DNA of 64,000 nucleotides from assembly GCF_001182725.1 (NCBI RefSeq), contig NZ_CWHU01000004.1, positions 285,506-349,505 of the forward strand, written 5' to 3'. The notes under the pieces were generated by a model that was given only the letters and a program-made list of their open reading frames with translations, had not been told where the DNA came from and made no database searches. Below, in pieces: positions 49,679-59,165 of this stretch. Source of the DNA: Anaerococcus jeddahensis. GTDB lineage: Bacteria > Bacillota > Clostridia > Tissierellales > Peptoniphilaceae. Positions within the stretch are counted from its first letter, which is position 1; each line of letters opens with the position of its first letter. The position numbers were made by a program, and so were the translations under genes.

Positions 49679-52207
49679 TTATGACGCACAAGAATCACAA
49701 TCTTCAACTTCAAGAGATTTTCCTCTTACATAATATAGGGATTTTACTCCTGCTTCCCATGCTGTTAGGTAAATATTTAAAATTTGTCTCATTGTGTATT
49801 CTGTTGTTATATAAACATTTACTGATTGAGCTTGGTCGATGTGTCTTTGTCTTACTCCACAAGCTCTCATGGAAATATTTTGGTCTATTGTATAGGCGTT
49901 TTCGTAAAGCCAGAAGGTTTTTGTGTTTAGTCCTGGGGCAACTCTTGGTACTATCGCTCCCTTTTTTTCTTCTAGGAAATACTTGTTCATTATTGGGTCA
50001 ACTCCTGCAGATGTTCCTGAAATTATTGAAGTTGATCCTGTTGGAGCCACTGCCAACAAATATCCATTTCTAAGTCCATTTTGGTGAACATCTTCTTTTA
50101 ATTTTTCCCATCTTTCGCTTTCATATCCTCTTTGTTTGAAATAATCTCCATTATCCCAATCACTTCCTTCAAAACAAGAATATGATCCCTTTTCCTTGGC
50201 AATTTCATTTGATGCTTTGATTGCAAAATAATTTATATCTTCATAAACCTTATCTACAAAATCAAGATGAGCGTCTTCTTCTGACCATTTTATGTCATTT
50301 TTTACCAGCATATGGTGGTAACCACTTGTTCCAAGGCCGATTGCCCTGTATTTTTTGTTGGTTACTTTTGCATATGGAGTTGGGTAATAATTTAAATCTA
50401 TTACGTTATCAAGAGCTCTTACAATTGTAGAAACAACTTCTTCCAATTCTTCTTTGTCGTTGACATCAATATTTCCAAGTGTAAGACTTGCGAGATTACA
50501 CTCTACAAAATCTCCAGGTTTGGTTGTATTTACAACTACAGTTTCCCCATCAATAGTTTTAATTTCCTCATTTACTGTTTCAGATGGGCTCATATTTTGG
50601 GCGATTTCTGTACAAAGATTTGAAGAATATATTATTCCCTTGTGTTTGTTTGGATTTGCCTTGTTTACTGCATCTCTATTGAAAACAAAAGGTGTTCCTG
50701 TTTCTGTCCATGATTTTATCAAAAGCCTGATCAAATCTTTTATAGCTATAACTCTTTTTGAAATTTCCTTGTCATTTACAAGCTTTTTATAAAATTCTTC
50801 AAATTCTTCCCCATAAGTGTCTTCGATTGATTTTCCATATTTTACCAAAACTTCGTGAGGATCAAACATGTACCAATCTCCACCAATATTATCCCTACAT
50901 TCTTTCCAGAAAAGATCTGGCATGCAAACTGCTGGGAAAATATCGTGGGCCTTCATCCTATCATCACCATTATTTGTTCTTAGGGATAAAAATTCTGGTA
51001 CATCCTTGTGCCAAACATCCAAATAACAAGCCACAGCTCCTTGTCTTACGCCTAATTGGTCAACGGCTACCGCTGTGTCATTGGCAAGTTTTATCCATCT
51101 TATAACTCCACCTGCCACATTTCTAATTCCCCTAATATCAGAACCTTGGGCCCTAACTTTTCCAAAATAAAGTCCCATTCCACCACCGTGTTTTGAAACT
51201 TGGGCAAAGTTTGTAATTGAGCGGTAGATTCCCTTCAAGGTATCTGGAACTGTATCTATAAAACATGAAGAAAGTTGGTTAAATGGCTTTCTCGCATTGG
51301 TCATGGTTGGTGTTGCCATGGTTGCCTTTAGTTGGGATAAAATATCATATAATTTTTTGGCAAATGAGACTTGATCTTTTTCTCCAATTGCAAGGTGCAT
51401 GGAAATTCCCATAAACATTTCTTGAACGCTTTCGATATATTCACCTTCAAATGTTTTAATCAAATATCTTTTTGCAACTAAGTCCAAACCTGAATAGGTA
51501 AATAATTTATTCCTCTCTTCTTTTAAATATGCTCCCAACTCTTCCAAGTCCTTATTTGTATAGGATTTTAAAATATATTTTCCATAAAGACCAGCTGAAG
51601 TTAGGTATTGAACTTTTGACCTAAAATCAACAATCCCATATTTTTCTTCACTGAGACTAATTTTTAAATTAATCAAATGAATCATAAATCTTGCAGCAAT
51701 AAATTCCCAATCTGGAGCTTCCTTGCTTGTAAGCTCACTTGCAGCCTTGATAAGGGCGTTTAACAAGGCTTCCTTGGTCATATTTTTCTTGGTAAAAGAT
51801 TCAAATTTTAAATACAAAGACTCGATTGGATATCTTTGGTTGTCATACTCATCATTAATATCTTTGATTATAGAAAGAGTATATTCATCATCAATAAAAG
51901 ATTCAAAATCAGTTAGGACCTTCCTGTCCATATTGTGCTTGGCCCTATAAAGAATGTAGGATTTAACTTCCTTATAATAATTATTTTCAATAAGCTCAAG
52001 CTCAACCAAATCTTGAATTTCTTCAACAGTAACTACATGGTCTTTGGGATATCTTTCTTTGATTGTGTTTTCTATATTAAGAGAAATTTTATCCAAATCT
52101 TCATCACTAATAAGAGAATCCACAGACCTAAAAGATTTAAAGATTGCACGATTAATCTTCTCCCTTTCAAAGTCAACAATTTTCCCGTCTCTTTTTTTAA
52201 CTTCCAT
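49679..52207 (-). CDS. nrdA: Class I ribonucleotide reductase alpha subunit
   Basis: Catalytic subunit reducing ribonucleoside diphosphates. About 842 residues from the ATG at 52207, which has AGGGG five bases before it; a GTG two codons earlier is possible. An ATP-cone (about 1-95) begins MEVKKRDGKIVDFEREKI. Core motifs include QLSSCFIDTVPDT (active-site Cys), CNLASLTL with its Cys, and the C-terminal redox pair CDSC in VEDCDSCAS. The ATP-cone implies dATP feedback inhibition. A probable NrdR box lies upstream. Confidence 0.94.
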   Translation of the reverse strand: MEVKKRDGKIVDFEREKINRAIFKSFRSVDSLISDEDLDKISLNIENTIKERYPKDHVVTVEEIQDLVELELIENNYYKEVKSYILYRAKHNMDRKVLTDFESFIDDEYTLSIIKDINDEYDNQRYPIESLYLKFESFTKKNMTKEALLNALIKAASELTSKEAPDWEFIAARFMIHLINLKISLSEEKYGIVDFRSKVQYLTSAGLYGKYILKSYTNKDLEELGAYLKEERNKLFTYSGLDLVAKRYLIKTFEGEYIESVQEMFMGISMHLAIGEKDQVSFAKKLYDILSQLKATMATPTMTNARKPFNQLSSCFIDTVPDTLKGIYRSITNFAQVSKHGGGMGLYFGKVRAQGSDIRGIRNVAGGVIRWIKLANDTAVAVDQLGVRQGAVACYLDVWHKDVPEFLSLRTNNGDDRMKAHDIFPAVCMPDLFWKECRDNIGGDWYMFDPHEVLVKYGKSIEDTYGEEFEEFYKKLVNDKEISKRVIAIKDLIRLLIKSWTETGTPFVFNRDAVNKANPNKHKGIIYSSNLCTEIAQNMSPSETVNEEIKTIDGETVVVNTTKPGDFVECNLASLTLGNIDVNDKEELEEVVSTIVRALDNVIDLNYYPTPYAKVTNKKYRAIGLGTSGYHHMLVKNDIKWSEEDAHLDFVDKVYEDINYFAIKASNEIAKEKGSYSCFEGSDWDNGDYFKQRGYESERWEKLKEDVHQNGLRNGYLLAVAPTGSTSIISGTSAGVDPIMNKYFLEEKKGAIVPRVAPGLNTKTFWLYENAYTIDQNISMRACGVRQRHIDQAQSVNVYITTEYTMRQILNIYLTAWEAGVKSLYYVRGKSLEVEDCDSCAS

Positions 52208-52242
52208 ATCCACCCCTAAATATTGTTATTTTTATATCTAAT

Positions 52243-52258
52243 CCACTATATATAGTGG
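52243..52258. promoter_or_regulatory. NrdR box upstream of nrdA
   Basis: CCACTATATATAGTGG is a perfect 16-bp palindrome fitting the NrdR consensus ACACWATATATWGTGT, 36 bp before the nrdA start. A weaker partner ACCATAATATGGA lies at 52288-52300, about 43 bp away, near four helical turns. Confidence 0.8.
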
Positions 52259-52382
52259 TTACTCCAAAATTTCTACCTAACAATCATACCATAATATGGA
52301 AATTTTAAAAAGTATAAAACACTTATAATTTTTGAAAATATAATAATATTTTAAAGAAATAAATCCAAAATTTTCCACAAAA

Positions 52383-52416
52383 AAAGATATATCTTGAAAA
52401 ATCAAAATATATCTTT
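52383..52416 (-). terminator. Terminator of the sppA-RDD unit
   Basis: AAAGATATAT and ATATATCTTT arms followed on the minus strand by T-run, 11 bp past the RDD-protein stop. Confidence 0.7.
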
Positions 52417-52426
52417 ATATCTTTAT

Positions 52427-52921
52427 TTAATTTTCAAAAAGATAATCTACCACATCATCTTTTATAACTACAGTATCAACCAACATATCTGCCAAAGATT
52501 GTTTATTTGGACTAAAGCCTATGAATAAATACAAAATTTTTATAAAATTTTGAATATATCTTGCAAAAATTTCCCTCACTAAACAGTCAAAAAATGACAA
52601 CTTTTCATCTTTTAGAGAAATAACTCTAATTCCCATAGCCATTTTTCCTAAAGTTTGACCATTATTCAAATAAGTTAGGATGAAAAAATATAATAAACAA
52701 ATTCCTATCTCAATCAAAGGATTTATTTCTATATTCATAAAGGTCAAGTCAGTTTTTATTTGAAAAATCTTTATAATAATATTTGAAAAGGAATAAGCAA
52801 CTATAGAATCTATAGCAAATGCTACAAGTCTTAGGAAAAATCCAGCATAGGCAAATTTGGGTATGGATATTGTTTTTTGGTTGTTCAAAGAATTATTTTC
52901 AATTATTTCCATATTTTCCAT
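52427..52921 (-). CDS. RDD-family membrane protein
   Basis: 164 residues. The first span carries the R and D residues of the family (AGFFLRLVAFAIDSIVAYSF), then two more spans and LGKMAMGIRVISLKDEKLSF followed by REIFARYI, the standard RDD pattern. Some RDD proteins affect Na+/H+ exchange or stress survival; here the role is unknown. Lies 8 bp after sppA. Confidence 0.85.
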   Translation of the reverse strand: MENMEIIENNSLNNQKTISIPKFAYAGFFLRLVAFAIDSIVAYSFSNIIIKIFQIKTDLTFMNIEINPLIEIGICLLYFFILTYLNNGQTLGKMAMGIRVISLKDEKLSFFDCLVREIFARYIQNFIKILYLFIGFSPNKQSLADMLVDTVVIKDDVVDYLFEN

Positions 52922-52929
52922 AATTTCAC

Positions 52930-53931
52930 CTATTTTCCATAATAATACATTGGTAGCGGAGAATCTTTTTCCATCAATTCTTTTAATATTGCAAGATCAG
53001 ATGATGAATTCTTATCCAAAATATTTTGAGCCTTTGAGAAGAATTTTTTTAATGAATAATCACTTCCTTCGTACTCAAAAACTTCAGGATTATCTAATTT
53101 ATAATCTTTTTTCATATCTTCAATTGCATTATCAAGATTTCCAATTTTATCTACAAGCCCGTTGTTTTTTGCTTGAGCTCCATCATAAACCCTACCATCA
53201 GCAAGTTTTTTGACTTCGTCTTCTTTCATAGACCTTCCTTGAGAAACAACTTTTATAAACCTATCAAAAGAAGAATTTATAAGTTCTTGGAAATATTTTT
53301 TTTGCTCATCTGTCATATCTTTTCCAATAGAGCCTGCATCTTTCATCTTTCCTGTTGTTATATTTTGTTCTTTAATTCCATATTTTTCAAACAAACCTTG
53401 GAAAGATCTTGATGACATAATTACACCAATAGAGCCTGTTAAGGTTTCGTTTGATGCATAAATTTTATCAGTTGGGGCAGAAATATAATATCCACCGCTT
53501 GCTGCCATGGTCTTCATAACAGTAAATACTGGGATTTTTTTCTCACTTTGAATTTCTTTTATCTTATTTGCAATTTGCTCAGAATTATAAACAGCTCCAC
53601 CTGGAGAATTTACTTGCATAATTACGCCTTTTATAGAATCATCCTTGTATATATCATCAAGTTGTTCCATAAAAGAATCATAAACATCACCATCTCCAAT
53701 TGCTCCTTCATAAGAAAGAACAGCAATTTTATTTTTCTTGTCCCCTTCTTCCAAAACATTTTTATTTGCGGTCGCAGAAAATGGATTAAATTGATTAAAA
53801 TATTCATTTGTTAATTTATCAGCTTGTTGATTTTCTATTTTCTCACTCTTATTTGATACAAGAGTTGACGCTACAAACAAAAGTAAGGCTATAGCAACCG
53901 CTATCCATCTTTTGCCATTATTTTTTTTCAT
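52930..53931 (-). CDS. sppA: Signal peptide peptidase SppA (S49)
   Basis: 333 residues. An N-terminal anchor span (about 9-27) is followed by the S49 protease domain. The catalytic Ser is in ETLTGSIGVIMSS and the Lys in YDGAQAKNNGLVDKIG; VNSPGGAVYNSEQI is the conserved glycine-rich block. This Ser-Lys enzyme degrades cleaved signal peptides at the membrane. Length matches Gram-positive SppA. Co-transcribed with the RDD protein. Confidence 0.94.
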   Translation of the reverse strand: MKKNNGKRWIAVAIALLLFVASTLVSNKSEKIENQQADKLTNEYFNQFNPFSATANKNVLEEGDKKNKIAVLSYEGAIGDGDVYDSFMEQLDDIYKDDSIKGVIMQVNSPGGAVYNSEQIANKIKEIQSEKKIPVFTVMKTMAASGGYYISAPTDKIYASNETLTGSIGVIMSSRSFQGLFEKYGIKEQNITTGKMKDAGSIGKDMTDEQKKYFQELINSSFDRFIKVVSQGRSMKEDEVKKLADGRVYDGAQAKNNGLVDKIGNLDNAIEDMKKDYKLDNPEVFEYEGSDYSLKKFFSKAQNILDKNSSSDLAILKELMEKDSPLPMYYYGK

Positions 53932-54041
53932 ATTAACTCCTTCAGTGTATTTTTTTATAATTACACTATATTATTTTAAATTTAAAGATTCAAGAAAAAA
54001 TTTAGTTTTGCTTTTTTTTTACAATTGAGTACAATGAAAAA

Positions 54042-54154
54042 GCAAGACAATTATCGTTAACACTAGAGAAATTGTTTTTGTATAGTCTCTTAATTGAGGC
54101 TATTTACATAGAGGATTTTTACCAAAATTTAAAAGGTAAAAGTCCATTTTTTTT
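54042..54154 (+). ncRNA. Candidate small RNA with own promoter and terminator
   Basis: TTGCTT (54008-54013), a 16-bp spacer and TACAAT (54030-54035) predict a start near 54042. Three hairpins follow: ACAATT/AATTGT (54047-54075), ATAGTCTC/GAGGCTAT (54082-54103), and GGATTTTTACC/GGTAAAAGTCC (54113-54145) with T8. A partial Fur-like segment ATTATCGTTAAC overlaps the start. No reading frame is present. It occupies the 313-bp gap between the divergent-side sppA start and the next gene end. Confidence 0.55.
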
Positions 54155-54171
54155 AAATTTTTCAAAAAAAA

Positions 54172-54219
54172 TTGGAGATTTTAAAAATTAATTTTTTCTT
54201 AATTTTAAAAAATCTCCAA
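54172..54219 (-). terminator. Terminator of the small membrane protein/ftsH unit
   Basis: TTGGAGATTTT and AAAATCTCCAA perfect arms with inner A/T pairing; T8 follows on the minus strand. Confidence 0.8.
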
Positions 54220-54244
54220 ATTTAATTTTTATTATTATATATTT

Positions 54245-54553
54245 TTATTTCTTATTTTTCTTTTCAAGTCTTTTTCTTGTTTCATTCAAATTCATGAGTG
54301 TAAGGGCTACAAAAACTCCAAAAAAGCTTGAAGAGACTTTCCTCAGTATAAAGTGATTAATCAAAACCACCAATAAAATTGGAATTAAGACCCAAACTAA
54401 ATTTGATAAATAAGGATGATTTTCATTAAAATTAATAAATTTTTCAACAAATACAATTTGAAAAAATAAAGTGAGCAAAAGAACAAGTAATACTTCCAAA
54501 ATTAAAAATATAAGCCTATAATTTTGATAAAAATTTCTCAAAAATTCAACCAT
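54245..54553 (-). CDS. Small membrane protein, unknown
   Basis: 102 residues with two strong hydrophobic spans, about 12-35 (LIFLILEVLLVLLLTLFFQIVF) split by few charges and 47-66 (LVWVLIPILLVVLINHFIL), then a shorter one. The C terminus is Lys/Arg-rich (RKRLEKKNKK). It lies 40 bp after ftsH with a hairpin between. No family recognised. Confidence 0.65.
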   Translation of the reverse strand: MVEFLRNFYQNYRLIFLILEVLLVLLLTLFFQIVFVEKFINFNENHPYLSNLVWVLIPILLVVLINHFILRKVSSSFFGVFVALTLMNLNETRKRLEKKNKK

Positions 54554-54570
54554 TTAAAACTCCTAATTCT

Positions 54571-54592
54571 AAAAGAGCCACGAGGGCTCTTT
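54571..54592 (-). terminator. Terminator after ftsH
   Basis: AAAGAGCC, loop ACGA, GGGCTCTTT. Immediately past the ftsH stop. Confidence 0.75.
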
Positions 54593-54593
54593 A

Positions 54594-56663
54594 TTATTTA
54601 TCTTCTTGATCACTTGGTCCTAGAACTATAGAATCATCTGAATTATCATTTGAAGATTCTTCAGTTTTTATTTCTTTTTGATTTTCTTCTAAATCTTCAT
54701 TTGAATTTTCACTAGAATTTTCTTTTATATCGTCTGATGTTTTTGTTTCATCTTCGATTGCTTTATCTTCTAATTTATTTTCATTTGAAACTTCTTCTTT
54801 AGGATTTTCTATATTTTCTACAGGTTTTCTATTTAATATTTCCATAAATTGCTCACCTGTTATTGTTTCTTCTTTTAAAAGGAAATCTGAAATCTCATGA
54901 AGTTTTTCAAGATTATCTTTAAGAATTTCTATGGCTCTCATGTGGGCTTTTGCAATAATTTGTCCAACCTTTTCGTCAATCTTATCTCCAGTTCCATTTG
55001 AAACTATCATTGATCTTTGACCTCCAAGATATCTTCCTTGGATTTGTTCTAATTGCATAAAGTCAAAGTCATCATCCATACCATAAATTGTTACCATATT
55101 TCTTGCTATGGCTGTGGCTTTTTCTATATCGTTGCTTGCTCCAGTAGTCTTGGCGTTAAAAATTAATTCTTCTGAACTTCTTCCTCCCGCCAAAGTTACT
55201 ATTTCATCAAACAACTCTTGTTTGGTCATAATAAATTTCTCATCCTTATCGACAGTCATTGTATAACCCAAAGCCCCACCAGTTCTTGGTACAATTGTAA
55301 TTTTGGTTACTGGGGTTTTTTGTGTTTGAATTGCTGCAACTAGGGCATGTCCTACTTCGTGATAAGCAATGATTTTCTTTTGATCATCTGATATAACTGC
55401 ATTTTTCTTTTGGGCACCAGCTATAACTGTTTCGATTGATTCTTCAAGGTCTGTTTGACTTAATTTTTTACGTCCTTCCCTAACAGCTCTTAAAGCTCCT
55501 TCATTTACAATATTTGCAAGGTCTGCACCAGAAGTTCCTGCTGTTCTTTTTGCTATTTCTTCATAATCAATTTCATCTTCACGTTTAATTTTTTTAGCGT
55601 GAACTTTTAATATATCTTCACGACCCTTTAAGTCTGGAAGTTCTACTTGAACTCTTCTGTCAAAACGTCCAGGTCTGGTAAGGGCAGGATCTAGGATTTC
55701 TGGTCTGTTGGTTGCAGATAATAAAACTACCCCCTCAGTCGCATCAAATCCGTCCATTTCATTTAACAATTGGTTTAAGGTTTGCTCACGTTCATCATTT
55801 CCAGAATATCCAGAAACATCACGTTTTTTACCAATGGCATCTATCTCATCGATAAATACTATACAAGGAGCTTTTTCCTTTGCTTGTTTGAAAAGATCAC
55901 GAACCTTGCTCGCTCCCATTCCTACAAACATTTCTACAAATTCAGAACCTGAAATTGAGAAAAATGGAACATTAGCCTCACCTGCTACTGCTTTTGCAAG
56001 CAAAGTTTTACCGGTTCCTGGAGGTCCTACAAGTAAAACTCCCTTTGGTAAAACTGCACCAATTTCCTTATATTTTTGAGGTCCATGTAGAAAATCTACA
56101 ACCTCATTTAAACTATCTTTTGCCTCTTCTTGACCTGCAACATCAGCAAAAGTCTTTCCAGTTTTATTTTCCATATAAATTTTGGCATTTGACTTGCCAA
56201 AATTCATAAAATCTCCGCCTCCACGGCCTCCCATGGTCTTTGATAGGGACCTGTTTGCCATGTAAAAAATCAAAAGCAAAAATAACAAAGGCAAAATACT
56301 TGTTACAAATAAGGTAAGCCATGGGCTCATCTTTGTTTCAACATCTTTTGTAAAAGTTAAATTTTTGTGTTTTTTACTAGCTTCAAGAAGTCTTTCAGTA
56401 AGGTCAGTATCTGGCCACAAGCCTGTGATGAAATTTTGTTTGTCACCATCAACTACGGCTGTAAAAGTGTAATTGTAATCGTCTTTTGTTACTTCTCTAA
56501 CTTGTCCATTATCTATCATTGAGACAAATTGTGAATAAGTTATTTCCTTTGGTTTTCCTTCTGCCCTAATTGGTTGTAAAATTTGTTGAATAACCAAAAA
56601 GGCTACTATAGCAATAATCCAGTAATAGACCAGAGGTCTTTTGCCTTTTTTTATTGATGGCAT
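54594..56663 (-). CDS. ftsH: ATP-dependent zinc metalloprotease FtsH
   Basis: 689-residue membrane AAA+ protease for quality control. Two spans (about 14-32 and 115-137) flank an extracytosolic domain. Walker A is GPPGTGKTL, Walker [11 protein letters not shown], the second region of homology ends [20 protein letters not shown], and the zinc site is HEVGH. The C-terminal 85 residues form an acidic Ser/Asn/Glu tail, longer than usual. It abuts the MarR gene (TAGATG junction), so the two are co-expressed. Confidence 0.96.
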   Translation of the reverse strand: MPSIKKGKRPLVYYWIIAIVAFLVIQQILQPIRAEGKPKEITYSQFVSMIDNGQVREVTKDDYNYTFTAVVDGDKQNFITGLWPDTDLTERLLEASKKHKNLTFTKDVETKMSPWLTLFVTSILPLLFLLLIFYMANRSLSKTMGGRGGGDFMNFGKSNAKIYMENKTGKTFADVAGQEEAKDSLNEVVDFLHGPQKYKEIGAVLPKGVLLVGPPGTGKTLLAKAVAGEANVPFFSISGSEFVEMFVGMGASKVRDLFKQAKEKAPCIVFIDEIDAIGKKRDVSGYSGNDEREQTLNQLLNEMDGFDATEGVVLLSATNRPEILDPALTRPGRFDRRVQVELPDLKGREDILKVHAKKIKREDEIDYEEIAKRTAGTSGADLANIVNEGALRAVREGRKKLSQTDLEESIETVIAGAQKKNAVISDDQKKIIAYHEVGHALVAAIQTQKTPVTKITIVPRTGGALGYTMTVDKDEKFIMTKQELFDEIVTLAGGRSSEELIFNAKTTGASNDIEKATAIARNMVTIYGMDDDFDFMQLEQIQGRYLGGQRSMIVSNGTGDKIDEKVGQIIAKAHMRAIEILKDNLEKLHEISDFLLKEETITGEQFMEILNRKPVENIENPKEEVSNENKLEDKAIEDETKTSDDIKENSSENSNEDLEENQKEIKTEESSNDNSDDSIVLGPSDQEDK

Positions 56664-57134
56664 CTATAAACCACTCCTAACAATATAATCATCTAATAAA
56701 TCATCAAGTGAACCTAGTTCATTAATTATAGTTTTTAAATTAGAATTAATGGATTTTTCTTCAACTTCTGGCTTAATCTTGTCAAAATATTTGCTAACTT
56801 TTTCAGCAGCATCAAATCCTTTTTTTGTTAATTTTACATTAACAACTCTTTCATCTTCATCTGATCTATTTCTATCAACAAATCCTTGTTTTTCCAATTT
56901 TTTGCAAATATTAGAAATATTTCCGCCATTTACTCCAATTGACTTACCAAGGTTTCCTATAGAAACTGACTCATCAGCTGCTGATAAAGTCATAATCATC
57001 TTAAGTTGAAGAGTAGTTACTCCCAACTCTTGAGCTGTCTCTTGTAAAAGCAAATCTATCTTATGTGATATTTCCCTAATCATGGAAAATATAGAGTTAT
57101 TAAATTCAAAAAAATCTATGTGTCTTTTTGTCAT
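56664..57134 (-). CDS. MarR-family transcriptional regulator
   Basis: 156 residues. Winged helix around residues 35-100, with LQLKMIMTLSAADESVSIGNLGKSIGV as first helices and GGNISNICKKLEKQGFVDRNRSDEDERVVNVKLTKKG spanning recognition helix and wing. It directly precedes ftsH without a gap, so it may control ftsH and itself. A GGAGG site supports the start. Ligand unknown. Confidence 0.92.
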   Translation of the reverse strand: MTKRHIDFFEFNNSIFSMIREISHKIDLLLQETAQELGVTTLQLKMIMTLSAADESVSIGNLGKSIGVNGGNISNICKKLEKQGFVDRNRSDEDERVVNVKLTKKGFDAAEKVSKYFDKIKPEVEEKSINSNLKTIINELGSLDDLLDDYIVRSGL

Positions 57135-57327
57135 ATAAACCTCCTTAAAATTTATAGACTTTAGTCTAAATAGAAAAATCTACTTAGATATTATTCTACA
57201 TATAATAAGATAATTTTCAAGTAAAAAGAAAGAATATTTTTGATAATTAATTTTAATTATGTATTAATTGTGTTCTTTGCAAATTATCTTTTCAAATTAT
57301 TTTTTTATATATTAATTTCAAAAAATT

Positions 57328-57353
57328 AATGCCACACCAAATGGTATGACATT
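57328..57353 (-). terminator. Terminator hairpin after trxB
   Basis: AATG-CA-ACCA and TGGT-TG-CATT arms with two mismatches, followed by AATTTTTT on the minus strand. Confidence 0.55.
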
Positions 57354-57356
57354 TTT

Positions 57357-57372
57357 TGTTTCACGTGAAACA
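57357..57372. promoter_or_regulatory. parS centromere site
   Basis: TGTTTCACGTGAAACA is a perfect 16-bp palindrome identical to the bacterial parS consensus. It sits right after the trxB stop, about 5.4 kb from parB in this window. ParB binds such sites and spreads along DNA for chromosome segregation. Confidence 0.93.
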
Positions 57373-58224
57373 TTATCTATTTTTACTTATAAAACTTGCA
57401 GCATTTAAGCCTGCAATTTGTCCTTGACCTGCAGCCTTATTTATTTGATATGGTCTTCCTGTAATATCTCCACAAGCAAAAAGTCCTTTTATATTTGTAG
57501 TCATATCATAATTTACTTTGATATGACCATCTTCAATTTCTACCGATGGAACAAGGCTTTCTGGTTTTGATGAGTTTTTTATTATAAAAAAACCATCAGC
57601 CTTTAACTCTTGTCCGTCTTCCAAAATCAAACTTTCCGCCTTTAACTTTCCTGTAAATTTCTCAGGTTTTTTATTTATAATTTCTATACCATCGTCAAGT
57701 TTTACATCTTTTTTATTGAGATTTACAAAAATAGTTTGACTTGTCATTTTATTAATGAAATTAGCTTCTTCGATTGCCTCATCATTCATTCCAACTAAAA
57801 CAACTTTTTTTCCTTTATAAAGACTTGCATCACAAGTTGCACAATAAGAAATCCCCTTGGCAAAAAATTTATCTTCTCCCTCAATGGATTTTCCCATATC
57901 AACTCCTGCAGCAATTATACAAGCCTTTGAAGTAAGCATCTTCTCTCCCAAATCAACAGAAAAATACTCTCCCATAGCATAAACTGCCTTTATTTTTTTA
58001 TCTAAAATTTCTACAGGATAATTTTTGATGTGGTTGGTGAAATTATTGTATAAATCAGAACCTTTTATATCATTAAAGCCCAAATAATTTTTTATTGATG
58101 GGCTTTTTTCCAAAGCCTTGGATTTTTTTCCTATTATTAAAACTTTTTTTCTTCTTATACTGGCATTAAGACCTGCAGAAATTCCTGCAGGTCCAAATCC
58201 AACTATAATTATATCGTAATCCAT
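57373..58224 (-). CDS. trxB: Thioredoxin reductase-like flavoprotein lacking NADPH motifs
   Basis: 283 residues, shorter than the usual 305-320. The FAD motif is IIVGFGPAGISAGLNAS and the redox pair is CATC in GISYCATCDASLY. The C-terminal FAD block GLFACGDITGRPYQINKAAGQG is intact. The NADPH region is altered: VLVGMNDEAIEEANF replaces GGGxSAxEEA, and no HRRxxxR is present. Ferredoxin-dependent flavin thioredoxin reductases of clostridia lack the same motifs. Its start overlaps the trxA stop by 1 base, so it serves this thioredoxin. Electron donor inferred. Confidence 0.88.
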   Translation of the reverse strand: MDYDIIIVGFGPAGISAGLNASIRRKKVLIIGKKSKALEKSPSIKNYLGFNDIKGSDLYNNFTNHIKNYPVEILDKKIKAVYAMGEYFSVDLGEKMLTSKACIIAAGVDMGKSIEGEDKFFAKGISYCATCDASLYKGKKVVLVGMNDEAIEEANFINKMTSQTIFVNLNKKDVKLDDGIEIINKKPEKFTGKLKAESLILEDGQELKADGFFIIKNSSKPESLVPSVEIEDGHIKVNYDMTTNIKGLFACGDITGRPYQINKAAGQGQIAGLNAASFISKNR

Positions 58225-58532
58225 TATTTAAGTTTTTCTACTTCAGAGAGAATAACTTCTTTTGCTTGGAAGCCTACTAGAGTATTTTTTAAAACTCCAC
58301 CTTTAAAAAGCATCATTGATGGAACTGCATTTACATTATATCTTCCTGCAAGCTCTGGACTTTCGTCTACATCAACTGAATATATATCAAAATCAACTTC
58401 GCTTTCCATCTCTTCAAGAACTGGTTTTTGCATTTTGCAAGGTCCACACCAAGTTGCTGAAAAATCTACTAAAACAATGCCGTCATTTTCTAAAACGTGT
58501 GTATCAAACTCACTTGTATTTATTTCTTTCAT
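58224..58532 (-). CDS. trxA: Thioredoxin
   Basis: 102 residues with the active site FSATWCGPCKMQKP and the cis-Pro in NAVPSMMLFKGG. Normal length and motifs. First gene of the trxA-trxB pair with an AGGATA-type site. Reduces protein disulfides and may feed ribonucleotide reductase (nrdAB is also in the window). Confidence 0.95.
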   Translation of the reverse strand: MKEINTSEFDTHVLENDGIVLVDFSATWCGPCKMQKPVLEEMESEVDFDIYSVDVDESPELAGRYNVNAVPSMMLFKGGVLKNTLVGFQAKEVILSEVEKLK

Positions 58533-58568
58533 AATATCCTCCGTTTATATGTTAATAATTATACCGTC

Positions 58569-59165
58569 TTAATTTTGGTCAACAAGTCCTCGAACGTCTG
58601 AAACTGGAAGAGAAAACATGATTCCCTTTGAATTTTCATCCAAATTCATGGCCTCATAAATTGCTGATTTTATCTTTTCAGATATTTCTTTTTTTATAAG
58701 CATTAGGACAATATCTTTTTCAGGCTCAATTGTCATATTCAAAAATACTGATTTTTTTTGAATTCCAGATCCTCTTCCGTGAACAACCGTTGCTCCCTTT
58801 GCCCCTTCTTTTTGGGAAATTTCTATAACCTTATCTGCATTAGCCTTGTCAACTATTACATACAAAGCTTCATATTCCATATTGACTTCTCCTTTATAAT
58901 CTACTGATGTTGTAAACATTATTGATGTATTTTTTTTATCTAATTTATCTTTCAAAAAATCCAACAAATCATCTACCAAATCATCGTTAACTAGGGCTGA
59001 AACTATTTCCTTTTTTTGCTTTTCAATTCCCAAAACTTCGAGTATATGAGCATTAGCTGAACCTTCTGCTAAAAGGCAATTTATGGACTTAGCACCTTTT
59101 TTATTTAATTGATTCATGATTTTTGATCCGTTAGACCTTGGTGTTATTATTCTTAAATATTTCAT
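58569..59165 (-). CDS. Tandem PII-like signalling protein
   Basis: 198 residues in two similar halves (about 1-95 and 98-198). Each follows the PII-like fold: a first strand (KYLRIITPR; EALYVIVDKA), helix, a loop with HGRGSG in the second half, and a final beta-alpha unit (IMFTTSV; IMFSLPVSDV). The usual T-loop tyrosine motif is not evident. The ATG overlaps the DUF1538 gene stop (TAATG), so it is translationally coupled to that membrane protein, which it probably regulates. Effector not known. Confidence 0.8.
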   Translation of the reverse strand: MKYLRIITPRSNGSKIMNQLNKKGAKSINCLLAEGSANAHILEVLGIEKQKKEIVSALVNDDLVDDLLDFLKDKLDKKNTSIMFTTSVDYKGEVNMEYEALYVIVDKANADKVIEISQKEGAKGATVVHGRGSGIQKKSVFLNMTIEPEKDIVLMLIKKEISEKIKSAIYEAMNLDENSKGIMFSLPVSDVRGLVDQN

